Below the pieces are notes generated by a model, which did not search any database, was not told the origin of the DNA, and saw only the letters and a list, made by a program, of their open reading frames with translations. Below are positions 34,508-43,254 of a stretch of DNA of 64,000 bases, in pieces. How positions within the stretch are numbered: the stretch's first letter is position 1; every line of letters starts with the position of its first letter. This stretch comes from Tenacibaculum aiptasiae (GTDB lineage: Bacteria > Bacteroidota > Bacteroidia > Flavobacteriales > Flavobacteriaceae): contig NZ_WAAU01000003.1 of the NCBI RefSeq assembly GCF_008806755.1, positions 264,996 to 328,995 on the forward strand, written 5' to 3'. Both the position numbers and the translations under genes were made by a program.

Positions 34508-36052
34508 TTACTTACTTTTCTTTTTCTTCTTTAAAAAGAATTTATACTGTAGGTATTGATAAGCGTCTCTCGGTAATATTTTAATCCACTTTTTGTGTTG
34601 AACAAACCACTTAAAACGAATGGAATTAACGCCTTTTGTTAAATACGCAGCGATAAAAGGATGTACATTTAAAGTAATTTCCTTGTATTTTTTACCGCTA
34701 TTAATTATGCGTTCTAATTCAGCTTCTATTTTATCTACTAAAACAATAGGAGCTTCAACTTCACCGTTTTTGTTAGGATTTGGTTCACGTGTTTTTATGT
34801 GTAATTCAGGTCGTACACGTTGTCTTGTAATTTGTACTAAACCAAATTTACTCGGAGGTAAAATTTTATGTTTTGTACGATCTAAAGACATAGCTTCTTT
34901 TAAATGTTGATATAATTTCTGTCTGTTTTCGGCAGTTTTCATATCAATAAAGTCAACAACTATAATTCCACCCATATCTCGTAACTGTAACTGACGAGCT
35001 ATTTCGCTAGCGGCTATTAAATTGACTTCTAATGCAGTTTCTTCTTGGCTTAAAGCTTTGTTAGAACGATTTCCACTATTTACATCAATAACATGTAGTG
35101 CTTCAGTATGTTCTATAACTAAATAAGCTCCCTTGCTCATGGAAACTGTTTTTCCAAATGATGTTTTTATTTGACGTTCGATACCATATTTTTCAAAAAT
35201 TGGTGTGTCAGATTTGTGTAGTTTCACAATGTTTTCCTTGTCAGGTGATATTTCTTGTAAATATTCTTTAATTTCAACCTTAAGGGCTTCATCATTGGTG
35301 ATAATACTTGTAAAAGAATCGTTCATAACATCTCTTAAAATAGAAGATGCTCTGTTTAATTCACTCAGTATTTTAGTTGGTGTATTTTGATTTGCAATAC
35401 TATTGCACATTGTTTTCCAACGATCAAGTGAATTTTGTAAATCTTTATCTAGTTCTGCTACCTTCTTTCCTTGGGCAACAGTACGTAAAATAAGTCCAAA
35501 CCCTTTTGGTTTGATACTTTTTGCTAATTTTTTTAAACGTTCTTTTTCTTTTGGATCAGCTATTTTTTGCGATACTGATACTCTGTTTGAAAAAGGAACT
35601 AAAACTAAAAACCTACCTGCTATTGATAATTCCGAACTAATTCTCGGACCTTTGGTAGAAATAGGTTCTTTTACAATTTGTACTAATAAATTTTGACCTG
35701 ATTTTAGTACATCATTAATGCTTCCATCTTTGTTGATATCATCTTCAAAGCGAAAGTTTTTTAAAGTGAATTCTTTATAATTACCTGTGCTTACTTTCTT
35801 AATGAATTTGTTTAAAGATTGTACTTGTGGCCCTAAATCGTGGTAATGTAAAAAACCATCTTTAGGATATCCAACATTTACAAAAGAAGCGTTAAGACCA
35901 GTCATTACCTTTCCTATCTTAGCAAGAAAAATATCTCCGACTGAAAATTTATTATCGCTTGTTTCTTTATTTAATTCAGTAAGTCTACCATCTCTTAATA
36001 AGGCGAAATCAATATCAGAAGAATTTGAACGAATTATTAATTCTGTTTTCAT
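34508..36052 (-). CDS. rng: Ribonuclease E/G family endoribonuclease
   Basis: This endoribonuclease processes rRNA and decays mRNA. It has an S1-like RNA-binding region near 38-125 (FLAKIGKVMTGLNASFVNVG), the catalytic domain with IDVNSG near 322 and metal-binding Asp in IIVVDFIDMKT near 366, and QITRQRVRPE. It has 514 residues, without the long scaffold tail of E. coli RNase E, and the zinc-link Cys pair is not evident. It lies next to a 29-residue basic protein gene and HU. Confidence 0.9.
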   Translation of the reverse strand: MKTELIIRSNSSDIDFALLRDGRLTELNKETSDNKFSVGDIFLAKIGKVMTGLNASFVNVGYPKDGFLHYHDLGPQVQSLNKFIKKVSTGNYKEFTLKNFRFEDDINKDGSINDVLKSGQNLLVQIVKEPISTKGPRISSELSIAGRFLVLVPFSNRVSVSQKIADPKEKERLKKLAKSIKPKGFGLILRTVAQGKKVAELDKDLQNSLDRWKTMCNSIANQNTPTKILSELNRASSILRDVMNDSFTSIITNDEALKVEIKEYLQEISPDKENIVKLHKSDTPIFEKYGIERQIKTSFGKTVSMSKGAYLVIEHTEALHVIDVNSGNRSNKALSQEETALEVNLIAASEIARQLQLRDMGGIIVVDFIDMKTAENRQKLYQHLKEAMSLDRTKHKILPPSKFGLVQITRQRVRPELHIKTREPNPNKNGEVEAPIVLVDKIEAELERIINSGKKYKEITLNVHPFIAAYLTKGVNSIRFKWFVQHKKWIKILPRDAYQYLQYKFFLKKKKKSK

Positions 36053-36176
36053 TCTGAATTTGGTTTTGTGCCAACGATTAATCGTAGACGGGTTAATTTG
36101 TAAACAGGTATAAATTATATACCATTTTAAGGTGTTAAAACCTTAATGTCAATGAACGTAAGCTATAAAAGCAACG

Positions 36177-36202
36177 AAAAAGTAAGCGTTAGCTTACTTT
36201 TT
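36177..36202 (-). terminator. Terminator overlapping the end of the 29-residue gene
   Basis: The arms AAAAAGTAAGC (36177-36187) and GCTTACTTTTT (36192-36202) include the last codons and stop of the upstream small gene. It ends in a short T-tract on the minus strand. Confidence 0.7.
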
Positions 36203-36283
36203 CTTATGACGATTTGCTCTTGCTCTTTTCTTTCTTTTGTGAGTAGAGATCTTTGCTCTCTTTCTTTTTTTACCACTTGGCAT
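36194..36283 (-). CDS. 29-residue highly basic protein, probable ribosome-associated
   Basis: ATG at 36283 starts MPSGKKRKRAKISTHKRKKR, followed by ARANRHKKK; 18 of 29 residues are Lys, Arg or His. The sequence type is conserved in flavobacteria, always next to RNase G or HU in my experience, and looks like a small ribosomal protein. It may correspond to bL38, reported from the Flavobacterium johnsoniae ribosome structure, but I cannot confirm the match. Terminator and gene overlap. It is too short for ordinary gene calls. Confidence 0.75.
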   Translation of the reverse strand: MPSGKKRKRAKISTHKRKKRARANRHKKK

Positions 36284-36299
36284 AATTGAAATGTTTTGT

Positions 36300-36321
36300 A
36301 AAACCTTTAAACAAAGGTTTT
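36300..36321 (-). terminator. Terminator after the HU gene
   Basis: The arms AAAACCTTT (36300-36308) and AAAGGTTTT (36313-36321) lie between HU and the 29-residue gene. The T-tract on the minus strand is short, so it may be leaky. Confidence 0.6.
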
Positions 36322-36337
36322 GGTTAATATTGTTTTA

Positions 36338-36628
36338 TTATTTTACAGATACTTTAGTCTTAACACCCTCTGTAAACACTTTTGAAGGTTTAAAAGCAGG
36401 AATGTTGTGTGCAGGTATCTTGATAGTAGTGTTCTTAGAGATATTTCTACCAGTCTTTTCTGCTCTAGTCTTGATGATAAAGCTACCAAAACCTCTTAAA
36501 TATACATTATCTCCACTCTCAAGTGCATCTTTTACTTCGTCCATAAATGCTTCAACAGTTGCTAAAACATCTGCTTTTTCAATTCCACTCTTATCTGAAA
36601 TCTTAGATACGATATCTGCTTTTGTCAT
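36338..36628 (-). CDS. HU family DNA-binding protein
   Basis: This nucleoid protein of 96 residues has the HU/IHF fold. It begins MTKADIVSKISDKSGIEKAD, then GDNVYLRGFGSFIIKTRAEK, and the DNA-contacting arm GRNISKNTTIKIPAHNIPAF with the conserved Pro at the tip. It is one of several HU paralogues expected in the genome, so hupA/hupB naming is not justified. It is upstream of the basic 29-residue gene and rng and divergent from mutY. Confidence 0.92.
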   Translation of the reverse strand: MTKADIVSKISDKSGIEKADVLATVEAFMDEVKDALESGDNVYLRGFGSFIIKTRAEKTGRNISKNTTIKIPAHNIPAFKPSKVFTEGVKTKVSVK

Positions 36629-36731
36629 TCTATATATATTTTGAATTTATTTTTAAAAATGAGGGTGCAAATATATGATAATTAATCTATTCCGAAAAAA
36701 ATAAGAATAAAAAAATCTAAATAAAATGCAC

Positions 36732-36739
36732 TATTTTCG
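36732..36739 (+). promoter_or_regulatory. mutY promoter, -7 box TATTTTCG
   Basis: The sequence is a TAnnTTCG variant, 18 bases before the ATG at 36758. Confidence 0.45.
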
Positions 36740-36757
36740 CTTACCCAATTTACATAA

Positions 36758-37804
36758 ATGATTTTACCTAAACAACTAATTTACTGGTATTTACAAAATA
36801 AAAGAGACTTGCCTTGGCGTAAAACAAAGGACCCTTATAAGGTTTGGTTGAGTGAAATTATGCTTCAGCAAACTCGAGTTGCTCAAGGTTTGCCGTATTT
36901 TTTAAAATTTACAGAAGCATTTCCAACAGTGTTTGATTTAGCTAAATCAGATGAAAGTACAGTGCTTAAACTATGGCAAGGTTTAGGGTATTATTCTAGA
37001 GCAAGAAACCTGCATTTTACCTCCAAATATATAAGTGATGAATTGAAAGGAGTTTTTCCAAATAATTATAAGGAGTTATTAAAATTAAAAGGTGTAGGTG
37101 ATTATACAGCGTCTGCTATTGCGTCTATTTGTTATGATGAACCAGTAGCAGTAGTTGATGGTAATGTATATAGAGTTTTGTCTCGTTTTTTTGGGATAAG
37201 TACACCTATTAATTCTACTAAAGGAATAAAGGAATTTAAGGAATTAGCAGGGACGTTAATTGACGTCAATCAGCCAGGAACCTATAATCAGGCAATTATG
37301 GATTTTGGTGCCTTACATTGTAAGCCACAAAATCCGTTATGTGATGAATGCCCAGTGTCTGAAAGTTGTGTGGCATTTGGGAAAAAATTAGTGAAAGAAT
37401 TACCTGTTAAAGAGAAGAAAATTAAAGTTAAAAAGCGTTATTTTAATTATTTAGTAGTTGTTACTGATGATAATAAAACCTTATTTAATGAAAGGATTGG
37501 TAAAGGTATTTGGCAAGGTTTATATGAATTTCCTCTTTTAGAAACTAAAATGTCTATTTCAGAAGAAGAACTAATAGAACATAAACAGTTTTTAGAATTA
37601 TTTCCTGATAAAACAACGATGTCTTTATTTAATAAGGAGGATATAGTGCATAAACTGTCGCATCAACATTTGTTTACTAAGTTTTGGATTGTAAAAACAA
37701 AGAAAGTAGAAGGAGAAACAGTAGGTTGGAATCAGGTGAAAAAATATCCTACACCTATATTAATAGATAAGTTTTTAAATGAATATTTAAGTGAGGCATT
37801 GTAA
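36758..37804 (+). CDS. mutY: A/G-specific adenine glycosylase
   Basis: MutY removes adenine mispaired with 8-oxoguanine. The helix-hairpin-helix LKGVGDYTASAIAS is near 110-123 and catalytic Asp in VAVVDGNVYRVLSR near 134. The iron-sulphur cluster cysteines lie in HCKPQNPLCDECPVSESC near 187-205. A C-terminal MutT-like domain recognises 8-oxoG. Length 348 is normal. It is upstream of ssb in the same direction. Confidence 0.94.
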   Translation: MILPKQLIYWYLQNKRDLPWRKTKDPYKVWLSEIMLQQTRVAQGLPYFLKFTEAFPTVFDLAKSDESTVLKLWQGLGYYSRARNLHFTSKYISDELKGVFPNNYKELLKLKGVGDYTASAIASICYDEPVAVVDGNVYRVLSRFFGISTPINSTKGIKEFKELAGTLIDVNQPGTYNQAIMDFGALHCKPQNPLCDECPVSESCVAFGKKLVKELPVKEKKIKVKKRYFNYLVVVTDDNKTLFNERIGKGIWQGLYEFPLLETKMSISEEELIEHKQFLELFPDKTTMSLFNKEDIVHKLSHQHLFTKFWIVKTKKVEGETVGWNQVKKYPTPILIDKFLNEYLSEAL

Positions 37805-37810
37805 TTTTTG

Positions 37811-37818
37811 TATATTTG
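37811..37818 (+). promoter_or_regulatory. ssb promoter, -7 box TATATTTG
   Basis: The sequence is an exact TAnnTTTG box, 23 bases before the ATG at 37841, so ssb can be transcribed independently of mutY. Confidence 0.55.
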
Positions 37819-37840
37819 ATTTTACACTAATTTTTTAGCT

Positions 37841-38281
37841 ATGGCAGGAACAATTAATAAGGTAATTTTGATAGGTCATTTAGGAGATGAGGTAAAAATG
37901 CATTATTTCGAAGGAGGTAATTCTGTAGGGCGTTTTCCTTTAGCTACAAATGAAACATATACCAATAGACAAACAGGAGAAAGAATAACAAATGTAGAAT
38001 GGCATAATATTGTAGTACGTAATAAATTAGCTGAAATTTGTGAGAAATATTTAACAAAAGGAGACCGTGTATATTGTGAAGGACGAATTAAAACACGTCA
38101 ATATGAGGTAGATGGTCAAAAAAGATATACTACTGAGATTCAAGTGCAAGACATGACTTTTTTATCAACTAAAAAAGATCCTAATAGTGTGCCTTCAAAT
38201 ATGAATCCTACACCAACTCAAGAAAGTAGTAAACCAACTCCTAATGTAGCTCCACAAGAAGACGATGATTTACCATTTTAG
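37841..38281 (+). CDS. ssb: Single-stranded DNA-binding protein
   Basis: This OB-fold protein of 146 residues protects single-stranded DNA in replication, recombination and repair. It starts MAGTINKVILIGHLGDEVKM, has RFPLATNETY and EWHNIVV of the fold, a Pro/Gln/Ser-rich linker, and the acidic C-terminal partner-binding tip DDDLPF. It lies between mutY and gldE. Confidence 0.95.
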   Translation: MAGTINKVILIGHLGDEVKMHYFEGGNSVGRFPLATNETYTNRQTGERITNVEWHNIVVRNKLAEICEKYLTKGDRVYCEGRIKTRQYEVDGQKRYTTEIQVQDMTFLSTKKDPNSVPSNMNPTPTQESSKPTPNVAPQEDDDLPF

Positions 38282-38300
38282 TTTAATTAAAATTTAAAAA

Positions 38301-39602
38301 TTGGACCCAGAACCCGAATCTTTATTTTTAGCATTATCAAGTATCGACTTATTAACAACTCTTAACTGTTTATTGTTACTCTCATTGTTAATTTGTTCGG
38401 CTTTAGTGTCTGGTACAGAAATAGCCTTTTTTTCAATATCTCAAACGGAATTGGATGACTTAAAATCTAGTTCAAAAGGAGAAAATATTGTTGTAAAACT
38501 ATTGAATAAACCTAAGAAATTATTAGGAACTATTTTAATAACGAACAACTTTATCAATATTCTTATTGTTTTAATTTTTGCGTCTTTAGGGGAAGTGTTT
38601 TTCAAAGGACTTACAGGCTGGGTTAAGTTTTTTGTTGAAGTGGTTTTTGTAACGTTTTTAATTTTACTATTTGGTGAAGTATTGCCTAAAGTATATGCGA
38701 GTAGAAAATCGTTACAGTTTGCTAGTTTTATGGCAAGACCATTACAATTTTTAAGTGTTATTTTAACACCTTTAAGTACGCCTTTAATTAAGCTTACTAG
38801 TATTGTTGAAAATAAGTTAGGTAATAAAAACAATAATCTATCTGTAGAACGTTTATCGCAAGCATTAGAGTTAACCTCAGAGGGAGCAACAACAAAAGAC
38901 GAACAAAAGATATTAGAAGGAATTGTAAGTTTTGGTAATACTGAAACTGTACAAATTATGAAGCCAAGAACAGATGTTTGTGCTATTGCTGATGATGCAT
39001 CATATGAAGAAGTTTTAAAAACTATTTTGCAAAATGGTTACTCAAGAAACCCTGTATATAATGAAAACATAGATAATATTAGAGGGGTTTTATATGCAAA
39101 AGATTTATTAGAGCATCTGAATAAGAAAACATTCAAATGGCAAAAATTAATTAGAGATCCTTTTTTTGTTCCAGAAAATAAAAAACTTGATGATTTGTTA
39201 AGCGAATTTCAAGAGCAGAAAAAGCACTTAGCTATTGTTGTTGATGAATATGGCGGAACAAGTGGGATAGTTACTTTAGAAGATGTTATTGAAGAAATAG
39301 TTGGAGATATAAATGATGAGTTTGATGATGATGATTTAACGTATTCTAAACTAGATGAAAATAACTATGTTTTTGAAGGGAAAATAACCATTAAAGATTT
39401 CTGTAGAGTTTTAGAAGATGATGATGTAGATAAGTTTGAAGAAGCAAAAGGAGAAAGTGAAACAATAGCTGGTTTTATTCTTGAAATATCAGGTAAGTTT
39501 CCTAAGAAAGGAGAGAAAATAAATTTTAGTAAGTATACGTTTACTATAGAGGTAATTGACAAAAAACGTATAAAACAAGTAAAAGCAACACGAAATGCAT
39601 AA
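38301..39602 (+). CDS. gldE: Gliding motility protein GldE, CNNM/CBS-domain membrane protein
   Basis: GldE is a membrane protein needed or assisting in Bacteroidetes gliding. The TTG start at 38301 gives the family-typical MDPEPESLFLAL. Three to four transmembrane helices form a CNNM domain over residues 20-180. A CBS pair follows over 210-340 (VVDEYGGTSGIVTLEDVIEE) and a CorC/HlyC transporter-associated domain at the end. It overlaps gldD by eight bases, the conserved gldE-gldD order. Confidence 0.88.
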   Translation: MDPEPESLFLALSSIDLLTTLNCLLLLSLLICSALVSGTEIAFFSISQTELDDLKSSSKGENIVVKLLNKPKKLLGTILITNNFINILIVLIFASLGEVFFKGLTGWVKFFVEVVFVTFLILLFGEVLPKVYASRKSLQFASFMARPLQFLSVILTPLSTPLIKLTSIVENKLGNKNNNLSVERLSQALELTSEGATTKDEQKILEGIVSFGNTETVQIMKPRTDVCAIADDASYEEVLKTILQNGYSRNPVYNENIDNIRGVLYAKDLLEHLNKKTFKWQKLIRDPFFVPENKKLDDLLSEFQEQKKHLAIVVDEYGGTSGIVTLEDVIEEIVGDINDEFDDDDLTYSKLDENNYVFEGKITIKDFCRVLEDDDVDKFEEAKGESETIAGFILEISGKFPKKGEKINFSKYTFTIEVIDKKRIKQVKATRNA

Positions 39603-40152
39603 ATTCTTATTACTAATTTTAGTAATGTTATTAATAAGCTGTGGTAATGAAACGTTACCAAAACCAAAAGGGTATTTAAGTTTAGAATACCCACAATTAG
39701 GGTATAATAAGCTAAATGATAATAGGCCTTATCGTTTTGATGTTGCTAAAAACACAACAATTAAAAATTTACCTCAAAATTGGATTAAAGTTCAGTATCC
39801 TAAGTTAAAAGCTTCAGTTGATATTACATATCGTCCAATACAAAACAACTTAAGAGAATTGTTAATGGAGTCTGAAAAGCTAGTTTTTGAACACGCTATT
39901 AAAGCCGATCAGATTACTGCTCCAGTAGAGTATTCTAATCCTAATAAAAAAGTTTATGGGAGTGTGTATCAAATATTAGGAAATGCAGCTTCTCAAGTAC
40001 AGTTTCATGCTACTGATAGTAGTAAACACTTTTTAAAAGGATCTTTGTTTTTTTATACCAAACCTAATTATGATTCTATCTTACCAGCAGTTGAATATAT
40101 TAAGAATGATATGATTCATATGATGGAAACATTAGAGTGGGAGAAGAAATGA
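39595..40152 (+). CDS. gldD: Gliding motility lipoprotein GldD
   Basis: This lipoprotein of 185 residues has signal peptide MHKFLLLILVMLLISCGNET with the lipobox Cys at 16. It then has PKPKGYLSLEYPQL and the GldD core (FHATDSSKHFLKGSLFFYT). GldD is an envelope component of the gliding/type IX secretion machinery. Coupling with gldE by overlap is conserved in the family. Confidence 0.9.
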   Translation: MHKFLLLILVMLLISCGNETLPKPKGYLSLEYPQLGYNKLNDNRPYRFDVAKNTTIKNLPQNWIKVQYPKLKASVDITYRPIQNNLRELLMESEKLVFEHAIKADQITAPVEYSNPNKKVYGSVYQILGNAASQVQFHATDSSKHFLKGSLFFYTKPNYDSILPAVEYIKNDMIHMMETLEWEKK

Positions 40153-40175
40153 TTTAATATAAAAAATGCTATGAG

Positions 40176-40652
40176 ATGAAAAAAATGATTCTGATTGCTT
40201 TGTTGTTCCTTTTTTATAATTGTAGTCAGAAATTATGTTATGAAGAAAGGTCTATCGATGAGTTAAAGAAGTTGTATTTGAATAATGAGCTGAACTATAG
40301 TTTTTATCAAGCTTTAAAAGAATATAAATTATCTGTTAACGACATTAAAAATGTTGAAAAACTTATAGAAGAAGGTTTTAAAAAATATAATAGAAACCTA
40401 AATAAAGGAAAGTATAAGTTGAAAAAGTTACCTAGTTTTAAACAATATGGTTACATTTTATCGCCTTGTATGAATAATAAAGGAGATAAATTAGTATTTG
40501 TTCATGCATATTGGACAAATGGAAATTGTTCTGATTTAGGATCTTTAGGTGAGTGGTTTGAAGTTTGCGATGGAGGTAGTTCAATGTTACAACTCGTAAT
40601 TAATTTAACAAAAAAGAAAATTCCTTATGTAAAGCCAAATGGAGAAGCTTAA
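40176..40652 (+). CDS. Putative lipoprotein of unknown function
   Basis: This protein of 158 residues has signal peptide MKKMILIALLFLFYNCSQ with lipobox Cys at 16. The mature part is Lys-rich with a Cys pair in the second half (LSPCMNNKGDKLVF, NGNCSDLGSLGEWFEVCDGG). No family is recognised. It follows gldD by 23 bases and may be co-transcribed, but nothing ties it to gliding. It is convergent with ctaA. Confidence 0.6.
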   Translation: MKKMILIALLFLFYNCSQKLCYEERSIDELKKLYLNNELNYSFYQALKEYKLSVNDIKNVEKLIEEGFKKYNRNLNKGKYKLKKLPSFKQYGYILSPCMNNKGDKLVFVHAYWTNGNCSDLGSLGEWFEVCDGGSSMLQLVINLTKKKIPYVKPNGEA

Positions 40653-40654
40653 TT

Positions 40655-41677
40655 TTAAGTTCTCAATTTTCTACTTTGAACCCATAAATAAAACTGCAAT
40701 CCAAATAAAATAGCTCCAGATAATAAGTGTACTGCTTGTGTTCCTAATGGAAACTCAGCATAATACATTAAAATCCCTGTAATAGTTTCTAAAAAGATTA
40801 AGAAAACAATCCAATTCACAAGTTTAAAACCTAAGTCTTTAATTTGATTTAGATAAAACATTCCTAAGTTCACCAACACAATAGCAATGGTAAATGATCG
40901 GTGGAAATAAAATTTAAAATTAGGCTCTAATAAACTATACTGTTTGTTTTCAAAACCATACAATTTTACTTGCTCATCTATAAATTGACGTACTTGCGTT
41001 CCCATGGCAATTTGAATTAACGAAAATACTGCTGAAGCAATTACCAATTTGTTAAATAAAGAATTGTATTTGAAAGTTGTTTTTTTACGGTCAGAAACAA
41101 TGTGTAATAGCCAAAGTAATAGCGCAATTATAAGTAAGCCAGCTACCATATGAATGGTAATGATAGTTGGTTTTAAATGGGTGTCTACAACAGTTTTTCC
41201 CAACCAAGCCTCAAAAAGCATTAAAAAGAATGCGCCAAAAGCTAGTAGTGTAATTTGTTTTTTCTCTTTCCAAAATGAAACAGAAGTAAAAATTAAGAGT
41301 AGAAAAGGAATACCTGCAAGCGCTGAAGATAATCGGTTAATGTATTCAGTCCAAGTATGGTACTTGTTAAACTTAGCGTAGCTGTGTTTAGTGTATTTAG
41401 ACCAATTACTGCTATTAAATTCACTAGAGGTTATTAAATCACTTTCAGCAACAAATAAGGCTTCATCTTTTATAATAATCATGCCTTTTTCATAGGAGGT
41501 GTTAGGTTGCCAAGTAATTTGTTCTTCAGAGGTTGGAGGGATATAATAACCAAAACACTTTGGCCAATCTGGACATCCCATTCCAGAGCCTGTCATACGA
41601 ACAACAGAACCTGCTAAAAAAATAAGATATACCGATATTAATGATATTTTTACTAGGAGAGGAAAGTGTTTTTTCAT
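40655..41677 (-). CDS. ctaA: Heme A synthase (COX15/CtaA family)
   Basis: This inner-membrane enzyme of about eight helices oxidises heme O to heme A for cytochrome oxidase. It has GSVVRMTGSGMGCPDWPKCF near residue 20, the heme-ligand His in the TWTEYINRL region and in helices with HMVAGLL and HLLSGA. An insert of about 45 residues after helix one (WQPNTSYEKGMIIIKDEALF to NWSKYTKHSY) resembles a small carbohydrate-binding-like fold. Start 41677 (MKKHFPLLV) is chosen because a terminator lies at 41713-41740. Confidence 0.9.
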   Translation of the reverse strand: MKKHFPLLVKISLISVYLIFLAGSVVRMTGSGMGCPDWPKCFGYYIPPTSEEQITWQPNTSYEKGMIIIKDEALFVAESDLITSSEFNSSNWSKYTKHSYAKFNKYHTWTEYINRLSSALAGIPFLLLIFTSVSFWKEKKQITLLAFGAFFLMLFEAWLGKTVVDTHLKPTIITIHMVAGLLIIALLLWLLHIVSDRKKTTFKYNSLFNKLVIASAVFSLIQIAMGTQVRQFIDEQVKLYGFENKQYSLLEPNFKFYFHRSFTIAIVLVNLGMFYLNQIKDLGFKLVNWIVFLIFLETITGILMYYAEFPLGTQAVHLLSGAILFGLQFYLWVQSRKLRT

Positions 41678-41712
41678 TACAAGAAATGTTTTTGCAAAGA
41701 TAAGGTAAAACA

Positions 41713-41740
41713 CAAAAAAAGCTTCTCATTTGAGAAGCTT
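41713..41740 (-). terminator. Terminator after the metal-domain lipoprotein gene
   Basis: The arms AAGCTTCTCA (41719-41728) and TGAGAAGCTT (41731-41740) are followed on the minus strand by seven T. Confidence 0.8.
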
Positions 41741-41763
41741 GATTTTATTAATTTAAAGAAGAA

Positions 41764-42219
41764 CTATGCTTTTTCTGTTTCGCCACAGCATTCTTTTTTA
41801 CAATCTGTAGCGCAAGCTTGTTTGTTGCTTTCTTTTTTATCTGTATCAGCTTCTTTTGTTTCTTTTTTTGTCGCTTCAGAAGCTTTGTACATATCTCCAC
41901 TTCCAATTCCTTCTACAAAAGAAATTAAGTCTTCTTTGTTAGTAATATTCGCGTCGTATTTTACAGTAGCAATACTATCTTTAAATATAACTTTTGCTTC
42001 TAATACACCTTCTTTTTTAGATAAATCAGAAGCTATCTTTTTAGCACAACCTATTTCACAAGTCATTCCAGAAATGTTTAAAGAAAGTTCTTTAGCATCT
42101 GCTGCAACTACAGTTTTAGGAGCTTTGTTAGTGTCTTCTTTTTTTGCTTCGTTTTTACATCCTACAGCTAAAAAGCTAACTAAAGTTAAGGCTAAAAGTA
42201 TTTTTTGAATTTTCATCAT
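41764..42219 (-). CDS. Heavy-metal-associated domain lipoprotein
   Basis: This protein of 151 residues is a lipoprotein (MMKIQKILLALTLVSFLAVG, Cys 21). One HMA domain lies near 43-110, with the metal motif GMTCEIGCAKKI (CxxxC spacing rather than CxxC). An acidic/Lys-rich linker and a Cys-rich tail (QACATDCKKECCGETEKA) follow. It probably binds Cu+, Zn2+ or Hg2+ in the periplasm. No metal-transport ATPase is nearby, so its partner is unknown. Confidence 0.8.
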   Translation of the reverse strand: MMKIQKILLALTLVSFLAVGCKNEAKKEDTNKAPKTVVAADAKELSLNISGMTCEIGCAKKIASDLSKKEGVLEAKVIFKDSIATVKYDANITNKEDLISFVEGIGSGDMYKASEATKKETKEADTDKKESNKQACATDCKKECCGETEKA

Positions 42220-42308
42220 TTCTATTTATTGGTTTATTTGACAAAGTTATTAATAAAATCAATTTTTTAAATGAAAATAGTCGATTTTTGTCGTTAAATG
42301 AATTGAAA

Positions 42309-43181
42309 ATGAGTAGTCAACAACAAAAATGGTTGTATTTAATAGTGCTTTCGCTAGTTTGGGGAAGCTCTTTTATTTTGATAAAGAAAGCATTAATTGG
42401 TTTAACTCCAATACAGTTAGGTGCTTTGCGAATGTTAATTACTGCAGTGTTTTTATTATTGATAGGTTTTAAAAGTATCAAAAAGATTCAAAAAAAACAT
42501 TGGATTTATATCTTGTATACAGCATTATTAGGAACATTTTTTCCAGCCTTTTTATTTGCTTTTGCAATACAAGGGATAGATAGTTCAATTTCGGCAATTT
42601 TAAACTCTTTGACTCCATTTAATACTTTTATTTTTGGAGCATTAGTTTTTGGTTTTTCTTTTAAAAGAAAGCAGTTTATTGGTATTTTAATTGGGCTTAT
42701 TGGAACGTTGATTTTAATTTTAAAAGGAGCTGAATTAAACCCGAATCAGAATTATTGGTATGCTTTGTTAGTTATAATTTCTTCTATAGGATATGCTTTT
42801 AATGTAAATATTGTAAAAAAGTATTTACATGATTTAGATGCTTTGGCTATTACAGCAGGAAACTTCTTGTTGCTAATTGTTCCAGCGTTTTTAGTGTTAT
42901 TGTTTTCAGGTTTTTTCTCTTCTTTTGAAGTAAACCAAGAAACCACAAGTGCTTTAGGTTATATTACTATTTTATCGGTAGTTGGTACTGGAATAGCAAA
43001 AGTAATGTTTAATAAAATGGTGCATTTATCGTCACCTATTTTTGCTTCATCGGTAACCTATCTAATACCAATTGTAGCAGTAATGTGGGGGATTATTGAT
43101 GGAGAAAAATTAAGCTTAGTTCAACTGTTAGCAGGAGGAGTTATTCTGTTTGGAGTTTGGTTGGTAAATAAAGCTAAATAG
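42309..43181 (+). CDS. EamA/DMT family transporter
   Basis: This inner-membrane drug/metabolite transporter of 290 residues has ten helices in two EamA repeats (LVWGSSFILIKKAL near 15-28; LIGTLILILKG near 140). Substrate is unknown. ATG at 42309 (MSSQQQKWLYL) is preferred to the upstream TTG at 42288. It has its own terminator at 43202-43234 and is flanked by unrelated genes. Confidence 0.87.
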   Translation: MSSQQQKWLYLIVLSLVWGSSFILIKKALIGLTPIQLGALRMLITAVFLLLIGFKSIKKIQKKHWIYILYTALLGTFFPAFLFAFAIQGIDSSISAILNSLTPFNTFIFGALVFGFSFKRKQFIGILIGLIGTLILILKGAELNPNQNYWYALLVIISSIGYAFNVNIVKKYLHDLDALAITAGNFLLLIVPAFLVLLFSGFFSSFEVNQETTSALGYITILSVVGTGIAKVMFNKMVHLSSPIFASSVTYLIPIVAVMWGIIDGEKLSLVQLLAGGVILFGVWLVNKAK

Positions 43182-43201
43182 TATATTTTAAATATAAAAT
43201 G

Positions 43202-43234
43202 AAAGAGCCAAAACAATTTGTTTTGGCTCTTTTT
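43202..43234. terminator. Bidirectional terminator between EamA and M16 genes
   Basis: The arms AAAGAGCCAAAA (43202-43213) and TTTTGGCTCTTT (43221-43232) lie between convergent genes. Confidence 0.85.
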
Positions 43235-43254
43235 AATTGTACTTAAGTAAATTT

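Noticed and set aside
36291..36644. Plus-strand frame of 117 codons opposite HU
   Set aside because: It covers the HU gene on the opposite strand; HU is unambiguous.
41666..42208. Plus-strand frame of 180 codons
   Set aside because: It is the antisense of the heavy-metal-domain lipoprotein and its terminator.
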